DNA of 62,540 nt from Candidatus Avimonas merdigallinarum. GTDB taxonomy: Bacteria > Bacillota > Clostridia > Oscillospirales > Acutalibacteraceae. The first letter of the stretch is position 1. Each line of letters opens with the position of its first letter. This document shows, in pieces, positions 45,879-54,153 of this stretch. The stretch is from NCBI GenBank assembly GCA_904377855.1, contig CAJFGS010000012.1, positions 1 to 62,540 on the forward strand, written 5' to 3'. The translations under genes were made by a program, and so were the position numbers. The notes below the pieces were generated by a model. The model was not told the origin of the DNA, did no database searches, and was given only the letters and a program-made list of their open reading frames with translations.

Positions 45879-46971
45879 CCGGGTGCGCCTTTCCGTTTTT
45901 GGGGAAAGCCACGGCACGGCCGTCGGCTGCGTGATTGACGGCCTGCCGGCGGGGGAAGCGCTGGACTGGGGGGAAATCCTCACACAGATGGCCCGCCGCG
46001 CCCCGGGGAGGGATAAGACTTCCACCCCCCGGCAGGAGAGCGATACGCCCGAACTGCTGTCCGGCACCCTGGGCAGCGCGGAGGAGGGGACCCTGCGCAC
46101 CACCGGCGCCCCCCTCGCCATGCTCATACGCAACCAGAACACCCGCTCCGGCGATTATGCTCAGCTGGCCCGGCTCCCCCGGCCGGGCCACGCGGATTAT
46201 CCCGGCTTCGTCCGGTACCAGGGATACAACGACGTGCGGGGCGGCGGGCATTTCAGCGGCCGGCTGACCGCACCCCTGGTCTTTGCGGGGGCGGTCTGCA
46301 AGCAGATCCTCCGCCGCCGGGGCGTCCGGGTGGGGGGGCATATCCTGGAAATCGCCGGGGTGCGCGACCGCCGCTTCGACCCGGTTTCGGTCAACGGCGG
46401 GATGCTGGAGGGGCTTTCCGCCCGGCCCTTCGCCCTGCTTGATCCCGCGGTCGAAACGCCGATGCGGGAGAAGGTGGAGGCCGCCCGGATGGACTGCGAC
46501 AGCGTGGGCGGCATTGTGGAGGTGGCGGCGGTCGGCCTCCCCGCCGGCCTGGGCTCCCCGATGTTCGAGGGGATGGAGAACCGGCTGGCGGCGCTGCTGT
46601 TCGGGGTCCCCGCCGTCAAAGGCGTGGAATTCGGCGAGGGCTTCGGCTTCGCCGGGATGCGGGGCAGCGAGGCCAACGACCCGTACGCCTATGACCGGAA
46701 CGGCCGGGTGGTAGCCACGTCCAACCACAACGGCGGGCTGCTCGGCGGGATTACCAACGGGATGCCGCTCCTCCTGCGGGCGGCGGTAAAGCCGACCTCC
46801 TCCATCGGGCTTCCGCAGCGGACGGTGGATCTGGTGTCGGGGGAGGACGCCCCGCTGACCGTGCGGGGGCGGCACGATCCCTGCATCGTCCCCCGCGCCC
46901 TGCCGGTGGTGGAGGGGGTAGTCTGCCTCGGCCTGCTGGACGCGATGGAAACCGAGCGCGCCGGGGAATAG
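45859..46971 (+). CDS. aroC: Chorismate synthase
   Basis: 370 residues, the last common step, using reduced FMN as cofactor. Signatures are GNRVRLSVFGESHGTAVGCVIDG, RPGHADYPGF and AVKPTSSIGLPQRTVD. The start at 45859 is 8 nt after AGGAGG inside the end of aroA; 45853 would be too close. It is a monofunctional type with no flavin reductase domain, which makes the nearby nitroreductase notable. Confidence 0.95.
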   Translation: MASNIGNRVRLSVFGESHGTAVGCVIDGLPAGEALDWGEILTQMARRAPGRDKTSTPRQESDTPELLSGTLGSAEEGTLRTTGAPLAMLIRNQNTRSGDYAQLARLPRPGHADYPGFVRYQGYNDVRGGGHFSGRLTAPLVFAGAVCKQILRRRGVRVGGHILEIAGVRDRRFDPVSVNGGMLEGLSARPFALLDPAVETPMREKVEAARMDCDSVGGIVEVAAVGLPAGLGSPMFEGMENRLAALLFGVPAVKGVEFGEGFGFAGMRGSEANDPYAYDRNGRVVATSNHNGGLLGGITNGMPLLLRAAVKPTSSIGLPQRTVDLVSGEDAPLTVRGRHDPCIVPRALPVVEGVVCLGLLDAMETERAGE

Positions 46972-47006
46972 ACGGCGCCGAAGAAATGCAAAGGATGGGA
47001 TGCTCC

Positions 47007-48176
47007 ATGGAATTGTCCGAAATCCGCGAAGAAATCGACCGGCTGGACGCGCAGCTGACCGCGCTCCTCTGCCGGCGGATGGACTGCGCGGCGCAGGTGG
47101 CGGAATACAAGGCCGCCCATTCCCTGCCGGTGCTCAACGAGGAACGGGAGAAGGCCGTCCTCCGGCATGTGCGGGGGATGGCGGACGGGTACCGGGAAGG
47201 GTACGGCGGCGCGGCCGAACTGGTGTTTTCCACCATGATGGACGCTTCCCGCGCCCTCCAGCATCAGCGGCTGGAAGGGGGCAGCGCCCTGCGTGCCCGG
47301 ATTGCCGGGGCGAAACGGGCGCTGATCCCGGCGAAGGAGGCCCGCATCGTGTGCCAGGGGGTGCCCGGCGCCTTTTCGGACGAGGCCGCCGGCCGGCTTT
47401 TCCCCGGCGCGTCCCCCCGCTTCGTCCCCGCCTTCTCGGATGTGTTCGCCGCCGTGGCGGACGGGACGGCGGATTACGGCGTCCTGCCGGTGGAGAATTC
47501 CTCCGCCGGTTCGGTCAACGAGGTGTACGACTTGGTGATGAAGCACCGGTTTTCCATCGCCGCGGCGGTGGAGGTGCCGGTGCGCCATTGCCTGCTCGCC
47601 CTCCCCGGGGCAAAGGCGGAGGAAATTGCCGCCGTGTACTCCAAGCAGGAGGCGCTGGCCCAGTGCGCGGAGTATCTCGCCGCCCACGGCCTGGAGGCCC
47701 GGCAGTTCAGCAATACCGCCGCCGCCGCCGAGATGGTGGCGGGGAGCGGGGACAGGACCATCGCGGCGATCGCCTCGGAAAAAGCGGCGAAATTATACAA
47801 TTTGGAAATTATAGAGAAGAATATACAGACAGCGGACGACAACATCACCCGGTTCATCGCGATTTCCCGGGAATTGGTGATTCCGGCCGACGCCAACAAG
47901 ATCAGCCTGATCTTCTCCCTGCCCCATGTGACCGGCTCGCTCTACCGCGTGCTGTCCCGCTTTGCAATGGCGGGGCTGAACCTAACCAAGCTGGAAAGCC
48001 GCCCGCTGCGCGGCGGCGGGTTCCAGTACAGCTTTTATCTGGATTTTGAAGGCGCCCTTTCCCACCCCGGCACGGAGGATCTCCTCTGCGCGCTGTCGGA
48101 GGAGATGCCCGCCTTCTCCTTCCTCGGCAATTACCATGAGCAGGACCGGCCGGACGCGGGCGGCCCCCGGCGCTGA
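47007..48176 (+). CDS. pheA: Bifunctional chorismate mutase / prephenate dehydratase
   Basis: 389 residues (P-protein). The chorismate mutase domain is MELSEIREEIDRLDAQLTALLCRRMDCAAQVAEYK (residues 1-90). The dehydratase domain is ~110-290 with CQGVPGAFSDEAA, YGVLPVENSSAGSVNEVYDL, DNITRFIAISRE. An ACT domain at the end (HVTGSLYRVLSRFAMAGLNLTKLESRPL) senses Phe. The start at 47007 was chosen on ribosome spacing; 46986 and 46995 are alternatives. Last gene of the operon. Confidence 0.94.
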   Translation: MELSEIREEIDRLDAQLTALLCRRMDCAAQVAEYKAAHSLPVLNEEREKAVLRHVRGMADGYREGYGGAAELVFSTMMDASRALQHQRLEGGSALRARIAGAKRALIPAKEARIVCQGVPGAFSDEAAGRLFPGASPRFVPAFSDVFAAVADGTADYGVLPVENSSAGSVNEVYDLVMKHRFSIAAAVEVPVRHCLLALPGAKAEEIAAVYSKQEALAQCAEYLAAHGLEARQFSNTAAAAEMVAGSGDRTIAAIASEKAAKLYNLEIIEKNIQTADDNITRFIAISRELVIPADANKISLIFSLPHVTGSLYRVLSRFAMAGLNLTKLESRPLRGGGFQYSFYLDFEGALSHPGTEDLLCALSEEMPAFSFLGNYHEQDRPDAGGPRR

Positions 48177-48248
48177 GCCGGGAAAGGGAATTTTACGGGG
48201 AAAACGGGAAAGAAATCTTAAGATGTGATTATAAAGCGGGGAATCCCG

Positions 48249-48278
48249 TTGCTTTTTCCGGGAATTAGGACATATAAT
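48249..48278 (+). promoter_or_regulatory. Promoter of the PAP2-like gene
   Basis: TTGCTT (48249-48254), an 18-nt spacer, TATAAT (48273-48278), 32 nt before the start. Confidence 0.65.
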
Positions 48279-48309
48279 AAAGACAGGCTTTGTGAAAGGA
48301 GGGGACAAT

Positions 48310-49068
48310 ATGAAACTGCGGCTGCCGGGGGATGAACCCCTGGAGGTGGAACCCACGCGGGCCGGGCTGAAGGCCTGTGCGGGCGTCCTGGTGCGGAAAT
48401 ACTGGCACGCGCTGCTGTTCCTCGGCTTTTTGGTCCTGATGCCGGAATTCTGGATGCTGGAAAAATACATCGTCCCCCACTACTGGATTTCCTGCCCGCT
48501 GGATCAGGCCATCCCCTTCCTTCCGGTGTTTGTCATCCCGTATGTCCTGTGGTTCCCGATGATTGCCCTGGTGCTGGTCACCCTGTGCTTCAGCGACCGG
48601 GGGGACTTCGCCCGCACCATCCTCCTGCTGTATGCGGGCATGGCGCTCGCCATCCTGATTTGCGTGCTTTTCCCGCACGGCCAGCCGCTCCGCCCGATTG
48701 TGACGGAAAACGACATCTTCTCCCGGCTGGTGCGGTATACGATTTATGCCAACGACACCAATACCAACACCTTCCCCAGCATCCACGTGCTCAACCAGCT
48801 GGCCATCCACATCGGGCTGTGCAAGTCCAAGCTGTTCCGGGATCGGAAAGGCTGGAAGCGGTTCTCGCTGGTAATGGCCGTCCTGATTTGCGCGTCCACC
48901 TGCTTTATCAAGCAGCATTCGATTTTGGACGTGGTCGGCGCGCTGGTGCTGGAGGTCCCGCTGTATTTCCTGGTTTTCCATGTGGATTGGAGCCGGGTTG
49001 TCCCGCAGAGGTGGCGGGAGCGGGTGCACGCGTGGGAACGCCGCGGCCGCCTGCAGGAGGACTATTGA
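48310..49068 (+). CDS. PAP2-superfamily membrane phosphatase-like protein (252 aa)
   Basis: About six membrane segments. The PAP2 motifs lie late: NTFPSIHVLNQLA (PSxxH) and STCFIKQHSILDVVGA (HSxxD), the layout of the inositolphosphotransferase/AUR1-like branch; the first motif HGQPLRPIV is reduced. It probably acts on lipid phosphates at the membrane. AAAGGAGGGG precedes the ATG at 48310. Confidence 0.82.
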   Translation: MKLRLPGDEPLEVEPTRAGLKACAGVLVRKYWHALLFLGFLVLMPEFWMLEKYIVPHYWISCPLDQAIPFLPVFVIPYVLWFPMIALVLVTLCFSDRGDFARTILLLYAGMALAILICVLFPHGQPLRPIVTENDIFSRLVRYTIYANDTNTNTFPSIHVLNQLAIHIGLCKSKLFRDRKGWKRFSLVMAVLICASTCFIKQHSILDVVGALVLEVPLYFLVFHVDWSRVVPQRWRERVHAWERRGRLQEDY

Positions 49069-49116
49069 GAGAGAATTTGGAGAGGCGGGAGACGCCGCCC
49101 GGAAACCGGTGAACGG

Positions 49117-49146
49117 AGGCAGGCCTCAGGCCTGTCTCTGCTTTTT
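49117..49146 (+). terminator. Probable terminator after the PAP2-like gene
   Basis: A 9-bp stem AGGCAGGCC/GGCCTGTCT with loop TCA, then CTGCTTTTT. The T-run begins 4 nt after the stem. Confidence 0.5.
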
Positions 49147-49327
49147 CTCAGCGCTTTTTGAGGCGCCGCACCGTGTATTCCTCCCCGCCGCGGCACCCGG
49201 AGGCTTGTTCGTCCCGGCAAAGCCGCAGCCAAAGGACAGCCGGGCGGCTGCCCCGCTTACCCCTGGCGCCGGAAGAGGGGGACGGCCCGCCCGCGCCGGC
49301 ATACAATGGCCCGTAAGGAGGGGGAGC

Positions 49328-49868
49328 ATGGCAGACTGCTGTTTGGAAAAGGACAGGGACCTCGAACGCCTGGAGGAAAACGGCACGTCCTGGCATGAAA
49401 TCATCGGCTTTTTGGCCGAGCGATGGAAGAACCATCCAGACAACATCCAGTACCTGCTGCGGCTGGGGGCTCAATGTTGGGGCGAACTGGTGTTTACGAA
49501 TTTAGAAATGCAAAACGGGGAAAGCCGGCTGTATAATGCTCTGGAGACTCTCCTGTCCGGGACGCTGGAATTCGGGCTGGTGTATCACAGGGAGCACGCG
49601 GCCTTTCTCTGCCTGTACGGCTATTTTATATCCGCCTTTCCCTATTATTTTCCTTTAACCGGTGATTATGATGCGGATCTTTCCTTTGGGAAGGACATGA
49701 TAAGAAAAGCGCATGCGTATTCCCCCCCTGAATGTCCTCGCCGCCTATTTAGCGTCGGATGATCCGGAACAAAAAGAGAAAGCGGCGGTTGCCCTCCGGC
49801 GGGAATGCCCGGCCCTTTTCCCCGGAAGCTCGGAGATGGACCGGTATTTTCAATCGGTTTGGGGATAA
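49328..49868 (+). pseudogene. Hypothetical protein, frameshifted at a C7 run
   Basis: Begins MADCCLEKDRDLERLEENG with AGGAGGGGG upstream. It is a soluble, mostly helical protein (WHEIIGFLAERWKNHPDNIQYLLRLG). At the C7 run (49732-49738) the frame breaks; removing one C gives YSPLNVLAAYLASDDPEQKEKAAVAL and a natural end at 49868 (YFQSVWG). The composite would be about 179 residues. I do not recognise the family; the size and style resemble immunity-type proteins but nothing proves it. It lies 42 nt before the TIGR04076 gene. Confidence 0.65.
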
Positions 49869-49910
49869 TGAAGGAAGAAATCAGAAGAAAGAAAAAGAGG
49901 GAGGAGCGCT

Positions 49911-50258
49911 ATGAAAAAATGGTATGACGAGGAGTATGAATGGGAAATCGAGGTGATCGGGTTCCTGCGCGGTGAACGTACCGAGCGGTATTGCAGGAAC
50001 GGCGAGGAAATCGGCGATAAGTACACCTGCACCTATGGCTGCCCCGTCAACGCGCAGGGGCAGGGGATCTGCTCCAAAGCGATGGTGATGATGTTCCCCA
50101 TCATGGAGGCTGTCCGGAGCGGCGGCGATTTGGAGAATATCGGCGGCAGCAGCCGGTACAGCAAGGATATGGTGTGCCCGGACGGCAACGTCCTCTTCCG
50201 GCTGACGGCTGTCCGGCGCGGGAAGGAGAATTTCTACCGGGGGAAATTTTTCGAGTAG
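49911..50258 (+). CDS. TIGR04076 family protein (115 aa)
   Basis: A small cysteine-containing protein: MKKWYDEEYEWEIEVIGFLRG, CRNGEEIGDKYTCTYGCPVNAQGQGICSKAMVMMFPIMEAVRSGGDL, then CPDGNVLFRLTA. This conserved pattern with four or five cysteines defines TIGR04076, whose function is unknown. GGGAGGAG precedes the ATG. It probably shares a transcript with the broken gene just upstream. Confidence 0.88.
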   Translation: MKKWYDEEYEWEIEVIGFLRGERTERYCRNGEEIGDKYTCTYGCPVNAQGQGICSKAMVMMFPIMEAVRSGGDLENIGGSSRYSKDMVCPDGNVLFRLTAVRRGKENFYRGKFFE

Positions 50259-50551
50259 CCCCCGCCTCTCCGCCTTTCCTTCAGCGGCCGGGAATTTCCG
50301 GGGAGTCAAGGCGGCCGCTTCCACGGCGGCTTGGCGCCGGCTAACCCCTAAGGAATACGAAACATCCCATCGCATCACCCGCTCTGCCACTCGTAAACGG
50401 GATTCTATCCGATACCGGCAACCTGTGGCACACTGCCGGTTACTATTCTGTATACTGTTTCTTAGCAAAAGCCGGCGTTCCAAAGGGAAGCTTTCCGCTG
50501 AATGTTTCTCTTTCTACGCTCGGTGGAACCAGGCGTTGTTTTGTTTAAGCA
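50259..50551. other. Intergenic stretch before a strong terminator, no gene seen
   Basis: About 290 nt, less GC-rich than its surroundings. It holds a TATACT at 50451-50456 without a good -35 box. Together with the terminator at 50552 it could give a short RNA of about 140 nt, but no known RNA family is recognisable. Confidence 0.35.
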
Positions 50552-50602
50552 GGCAAAAAAGCATCCCGTCCGGCCAAATGCCGGGCGGGATGCTTTTTTG
50601 CC
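50552..50602. terminator. Strong bidirectional terminator
   Basis: A stem of about 22 bp (GGCAAAAAAGCATCCCGTCC and its near complement) with loop CCAAATG and T-runs on both strands. Confidence 0.9.
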
Positions 50603-51296
50603 GCCTTGCATATGCCCCCGTTGAGTCGGAGACAGCATCGGAGACGGGAAAGAAAGTCTTAGAAAATGGCAATGCCGAAGAATCGCATAGCTTTCAAAAA
50701 GGAGAAACAAGGACGCGGGCTTTTCATTGAGCCTCGGAAGCTCCTGCGGGAAGCGTCCCGTTTAAAGAGAGGAACCGGGGCCCAAAGGGAACGGGTTCGC
50801 CAGCCGCGGGGCCGGCGATGCGGCAGTCAGCCTTTTGGCACCCCATTCGGGGCCTGCGCAAAGGCGCTGGTTTACGAACGGTGTTGATTACGGAGCCGGA
50901 AAACCACCGGCCTGCCGATGAAGTCAGCTCGTAAAAAGCGTCCGCTTCAGGCATGGGGCAGGGGCCGGCCCGACGGCAATTTCCCGAAGAGGGAGGGCTT
51001 CGTCCGAACGGCGGGGCAAGTGCGGCATGCTCCGGAGAGCGCCTTGAGGAACCGGCCGGCAGTCAGCCCTTCCGGGGCTTCCATATCCCCGGCTTTGCCG
51101 GAAGCCTTGACCGACTTACGGCGCGCTAGGCTGCCGGAGATGCCTGACGGCTGACGCAGCCGCGGGGCCGGCGCCTGCTGCCCAGCCCTGACCCGCCGGT
51201 AGCCCTTTTCTCCCAGCGGTGGGGAAGTTCCGGCGCAGGAGGGCCGGAACGCGGGAGAGGGATGGGCACGGGACATGGATGCAAGGCGGGGACGCT
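50603..51296. other. Long intergenic stretch, no gene seen; contains a 17-bp direct repeat
   Basis: About 690 nt with no frame having a ribosome site or recognisable product. CAGCCGCGGGGCCGGCG occurs at 50801-50817 and again at 51157-51173. A shorter shared word, GGCAGTCAGCC, occurs near 50821 and 51057. This may be decayed or duplicated non-coding DNA. Confidence 0.45.
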
Positions 51297-52805
51297 TCAC
51301 CCCCGTAGCCGCAGGCCCTTGGGGTAGCGGTTCTTGAGGGTCCCGCCCACCGCCTTCCCGAACCCGGTCACGATGCCCGAAACCGCCACCGCCGTCCACC
51401 CCGCGCAGCCGGGCGCCGCCACCGCCTCCCCGCGCAGGAAGGCGGCCAGGCGCCCGTCGTCCGGGGAGAGATCCAGCAGGGAGACGCAGTCCTCCGCCCT
51501 GGCCGCCTGGAAAAGGGCGTGGCAGGGCTCCAGCCGGTCCCGGCAGATTTCCGCGCCGGCGATCCCGGCGGAGAGCACGCCGTGCCCTTCCCCCTCCGGC
51601 AGGCCGTCCGGGAGGAGGCGGACAACCCCGCCCACCGGCCGGATCCGCCCTTCTGCCGGGCAGGAAAAGCACGATTTGTATAATTCGATAAAATTATTAC
51701 GGATTGTATCCTCGACCGAGGGGGAAATAAGGCGGGATGCGCCTTCTTTCCGCCGCCCGGAGGAGGGCTTCCGGGAGAAGGCCGGGCCGGGAGGGGGCGG
51801 CTCCGAGGAAAAGGGAGGGGCCGCCGTCCCGCCGGCGCTTTCCGGGGAATCGGCGCGGCGGCGCAGCAGGGCGAGGAAGTGCCCTTCCCCCCCGTCGCCG
51901 GGGAGGATGCGCCGGCAGAATTCCAGCGGGGAGCCCGGGTCGGGCAGGCCGGGCGAGAAGGGGCGCACCTGCTCCAGCGAGAACCCGGGGCGGCCGAAGG
52001 GGACCTCCGCCCGGAGCAGCTCGAAATCGGGGCGGGAAGCGAGGAAGCGGGCCACCAGGCATTCGTTTTCCTCCGGCGCGAAGGTGCAGGTGGAATAGAC
52101 GATCCGCCCGCCGGGACGGACGGCGCCCGCCGCCGCCCGGAGGATTTCCTCCTGCCGCGCGGCGCACAGGCGGATGTTTTCCACGCTCCACTGCTCCAGC
52201 GCGGCGGGCTCCTTCCGGAACATCCCTTCGCCGGAGCAGGGGGCGTCCACCAGCGCCGCGTCGAAGAAACCGGGGAGCCCCCCGCACAGGGAGGGCGCGT
52301 CCTGGCTGGAGACGACGGCGTTGCGCACCCCGCAGCGTTCCAGGTTCTGCAGCAGGCTCTGCACCCGCGCGCGGACGTATTCGTTGGCCCAGAGAAGCCC
52401 CCGGCCCTGCAGCGCGGCAGCGATCTGGGTGGCTTTCCCGCCCGGCGCGGCGCAGAGGTCGAGCACCCGCTCCCCCGGCCGGGGCGCGAGGAGGGTGACC
52501 GCGGAGGAGGCGGACGGCTCCTGCATATAGTACGCGCCGGCGTGGTGCAGCGGATCCGCCCCGGCCCGGAACCCCTCCGCCTCCAGATAGAAGCTGCCGG
52601 GGGCGAAGGGGGAGGGGGCGAGGCTCCCGCGGGCGGGGTCTGCCGCGAAAAGGGCCTGCAGCTTTTCCGGCGAGCATTTCAGCGTGTTGGCCCGCACCCC
52701 CCGCCGCAGGGGGAGGGCGTAGCCTTCGTAAAACCGGGACGCGCCGCTTCCCAGCAGGGCGTCCATGCGCCGGCGGAATTCCGCCGGAAGCCGGATTTCC
52801 ACCAT
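51297..52805 (-). CDS. rsmF: RsmF/NOL1-NOP2-sun family rRNA cytosine-C5 methyltransferase
   Basis: 502 residues. An N-terminal RNA-binding part (PAEFRRRMDALLG, RRGVRANTLKCSPEKL) precedes the SAM-binding core: VLDLCAAPGGKATQIA, DAALVDAPCSGEGMFRKEP (PCSG cysteine) and YSTCTFAPEENECLV (TC catalytic Cys). The C-terminal ~150 residues are an RsmF-type/PUA-like tail, interrupted by a long Pro/Ser/Gly-rich linker. It forms m5C in 16S rRNA. The ATG at 52805 follows AAGGAGGG. The symbol is by family resemblance; the target base is not determined. Confidence 0.88.
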   Translation of the reverse strand: MVEIRLPAEFRRRMDALLGSGASRFYEGYALPLRRGVRANTLKCSPEKLQALFAADPARGSLAPSPFAPGSFYLEAEGFRAGADPLHHAGAYYMQEPSASSAVTLLAPRPGERVLDLCAAPGGKATQIAAALQGRGLLWANEYVRARVQSLLQNLERCGVRNAVVSSQDAPSLCGGLPGFFDAALVDAPCSGEGMFRKEPAALEQWSVENIRLCAARQEEILRAAAGAVRPGGRIVYSTCTFAPEENECLVARFLASRPDFELLRAEVPFGRPGFSLEQVRPFSPGLPDPGSPLEFCRRILPGDGGEGHFLALLRRRADSPESAGGTAAPPFSSEPPPPGPAFSRKPSSGRRKEGASRLISPSVEDTIRNNFIELYKSCFSCPAEGRIRPVGGVVRLLPDGLPEGEGHGVLSAGIAGAEICRDRLEPCHALFQAARAEDCVSLLDLSPDDGRLAAFLRGEAVAAPGCAGWTAVAVSGIVTGFGKAVGGTLKNRYPKGLRLRG

Positions 52806-52953
52806 ATTCCCTCCTTCTGTTGAAAAATCCGCCGCAGGAGCGGCGTTTCCCGCATCGCGCGGGGAAAAGTGCATCCGAAACCGGGGCGGGCGCATAAAGG
52901 CCGGCCCCGGCGGGAAAACTATGGCTGAAACCAAAAACAGGGGGAAGCCGAAA

Positions 52954-53409
52954 ATGGAACAAAGACAGCAAAATCCGGCCGAAAAGGACAATGCCGAACT
53001 GCTCAAGGACATTTACCAGGACGCCAAGATGGGGGAGGAAACCCTGAAAACCCTGCTGAAAACCATCGAAAGCGGCCAGATCAAAAGCGATTTGCAGGCG
53101 CAGATGGCGGGGTACGCCGAATTTTACGGGAAGGCGCAGAAGGAACTGGCCAAGCTCCACGCCGACCCGGAGGAGGTCGGCCCGCTGACCAAAGCCTCGT
53201 CCTTCCTGGGGGTGAAGATGAACGCCATGCTGGACCGCAGCCCCTCCCACGTGGCCGAGATGACCATCCAGGGGAGCACCATGGGGATCGTCAGCACCAC
53301 CGAGAGCCTGAACAGGCACCCGGAGGCCGGGAAGGAAGCCAAGCGGCTGGCCAACGACGTCCTGTCCTTTGAGCAGAAGAATATCGAGCGGATGAAAGCC
53401 TACCTCTGA
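52954..53409 (+). CDS. Small all-helical protein of unknown function (151 aa)
   Basis: Long amphipathic helices: NAELLKDIYQDAKMGEETLKTLLKTI, DLQAQMAGYAEFYGKAQKELAKL, then HVAEMTIQGSTMGIVSTTESLNRH and ANDVLSFEQKNIERMKAYL. The layout suggests a four-helix bundle of ferritin-like topology, but clear metal-ligand E-x-x-H pairs are not evident. The start at 52954 has AGGGGGAA upstream; 52921 is an alternative. It is divergent from rsmF with 148 nt between. Confidence 0.75.
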   Translation: MEQRQQNPAEKDNAELLKDIYQDAKMGEETLKTLLKTIESGQIKSDLQAQMAGYAEFYGKAQKELAKLHADPEEVGPLTKASSFLGVKMNAMLDRSPSHVAEMTIQGSTMGIVSTTESLNRHPEAGKEAKRLANDVLSFEQKNIERMKAYL

Positions 53410-53485
53410 CCGGCGGGCGGCCGGGGCCGCGGGCGTCCTCCCTACGGGGAAGGCGGGGCCGGGCAAAGGGGGGAAAGGTACGGAA

Positions 53486-53515
53486 AGAAAAAAGCCGGCC
53501 AAAGCCATGGCCGGC
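53486..53515 (-). terminator. Terminator of the ACT-domain gene
   Basis: An 8-bp stem GCCGGCCA/TGGCCGGC with a six-base loop, followed leftward by TTTTTT. Confidence 0.82.
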
Positions 53516-53592
53516 GGACGGGCCGACGGGGGAGGCCTGCGGCGCCGCATTCGGCAGGCCCCCTCCGTCCCCGCGGTTTTGCTGCGGCGGGG

Positions 53593-54024
53593 TTACATCT
53601 CGTAAATCTGGCCGCCGTCCAGCAGTTCGATCCCCTGCGCCCGGAGCGCGGCGGTCGCGGCCTCGTTGTCCTCCACCCGGAGGATGACACAGGCGCGTCC
53701 CTGATCGCGGGAGATGAACGCATACATATACTTCACGTCGATTTCCGCGTCCGCCAGCGCCTTGGCCGCAGCCGCGAAGCCGCCCGGCCGGTCGGGGATC
53801 CCGATGGCGATGACGCTGGTGAGGGAGACGGTCAGGCCGGCGTCCTTCAGCGCGGCTTCCGCCTCGTCGGGCTTGTTGACAATCAGGCGGAGGATGCCGA
53901 AATTGGTGGTGTCCGCCACCGACAGGGCGCGGATATCGATCCCTGCCTCCGCCAAAATCGAGGTGATTTCGGCCAGCCGGCCGGATTTGTTTTCCACGAA
54001 GATGGAAAGCTGCTTGATAAACAT
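53593..54024 (-). CDS. Tandem ACT-domain protein (143 aa)
   Basis: Two ACT domains fill the protein: FIKQLSIFVENKSGRLAEITSILAEAGIDIRALSVADT (residues ~1-70) and VIAIGIPDRPGGFAAAAKALADAEIDVKYMYAF (~71-143). Such stand-alone pairs bind amino acids and act as sensors or regulatory subunits. The start at 54024 follows AAGGGGGA. It is monocistronic with its own promoter. The ligand is unknown. Confidence 0.88.
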   Translation of the reverse strand: MFIKQLSIFVENKSGRLAEITSILAEAGIDIRALSVADTTNFGILRLIVNKPDEAEAALKDAGLTVSLTSVIAIGIPDRPGGFAAAAKALADAEIDVKYMYAFISRDQGRACVILRVEDNEAATAALRAQGIELLDGGQIYEM

Positions 54025-54097
54025 ACCGGAGTCCCCCTTCATGTGGTTATTCACGGGTTTGGTGCCTGCTTTGTATTGGAAGTATTCCCATGGCCAT

Positions 54098-54126
54098 ATT
54101 ATAGCATGCGTACCGCCGGCGGGCAA
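54098..54126 (-). promoter_or_regulatory. Promoter of the ACT-domain gene
   Basis: Leftward TTGCCC (54126-54121), a 17-nt spacer, TATAAT (54103-54098). Confidence 0.65.
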
Positions 54127-54153
54127 GGAAAATTTCCCACCCCGGCCGGCCGC

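Noticed and set aside
50440-50602. Small RNA between a TATACT box and the strong terminator
   Set aside because: No -35 box, no known RNA features and no conserved structure visible apart from the terminator itself.
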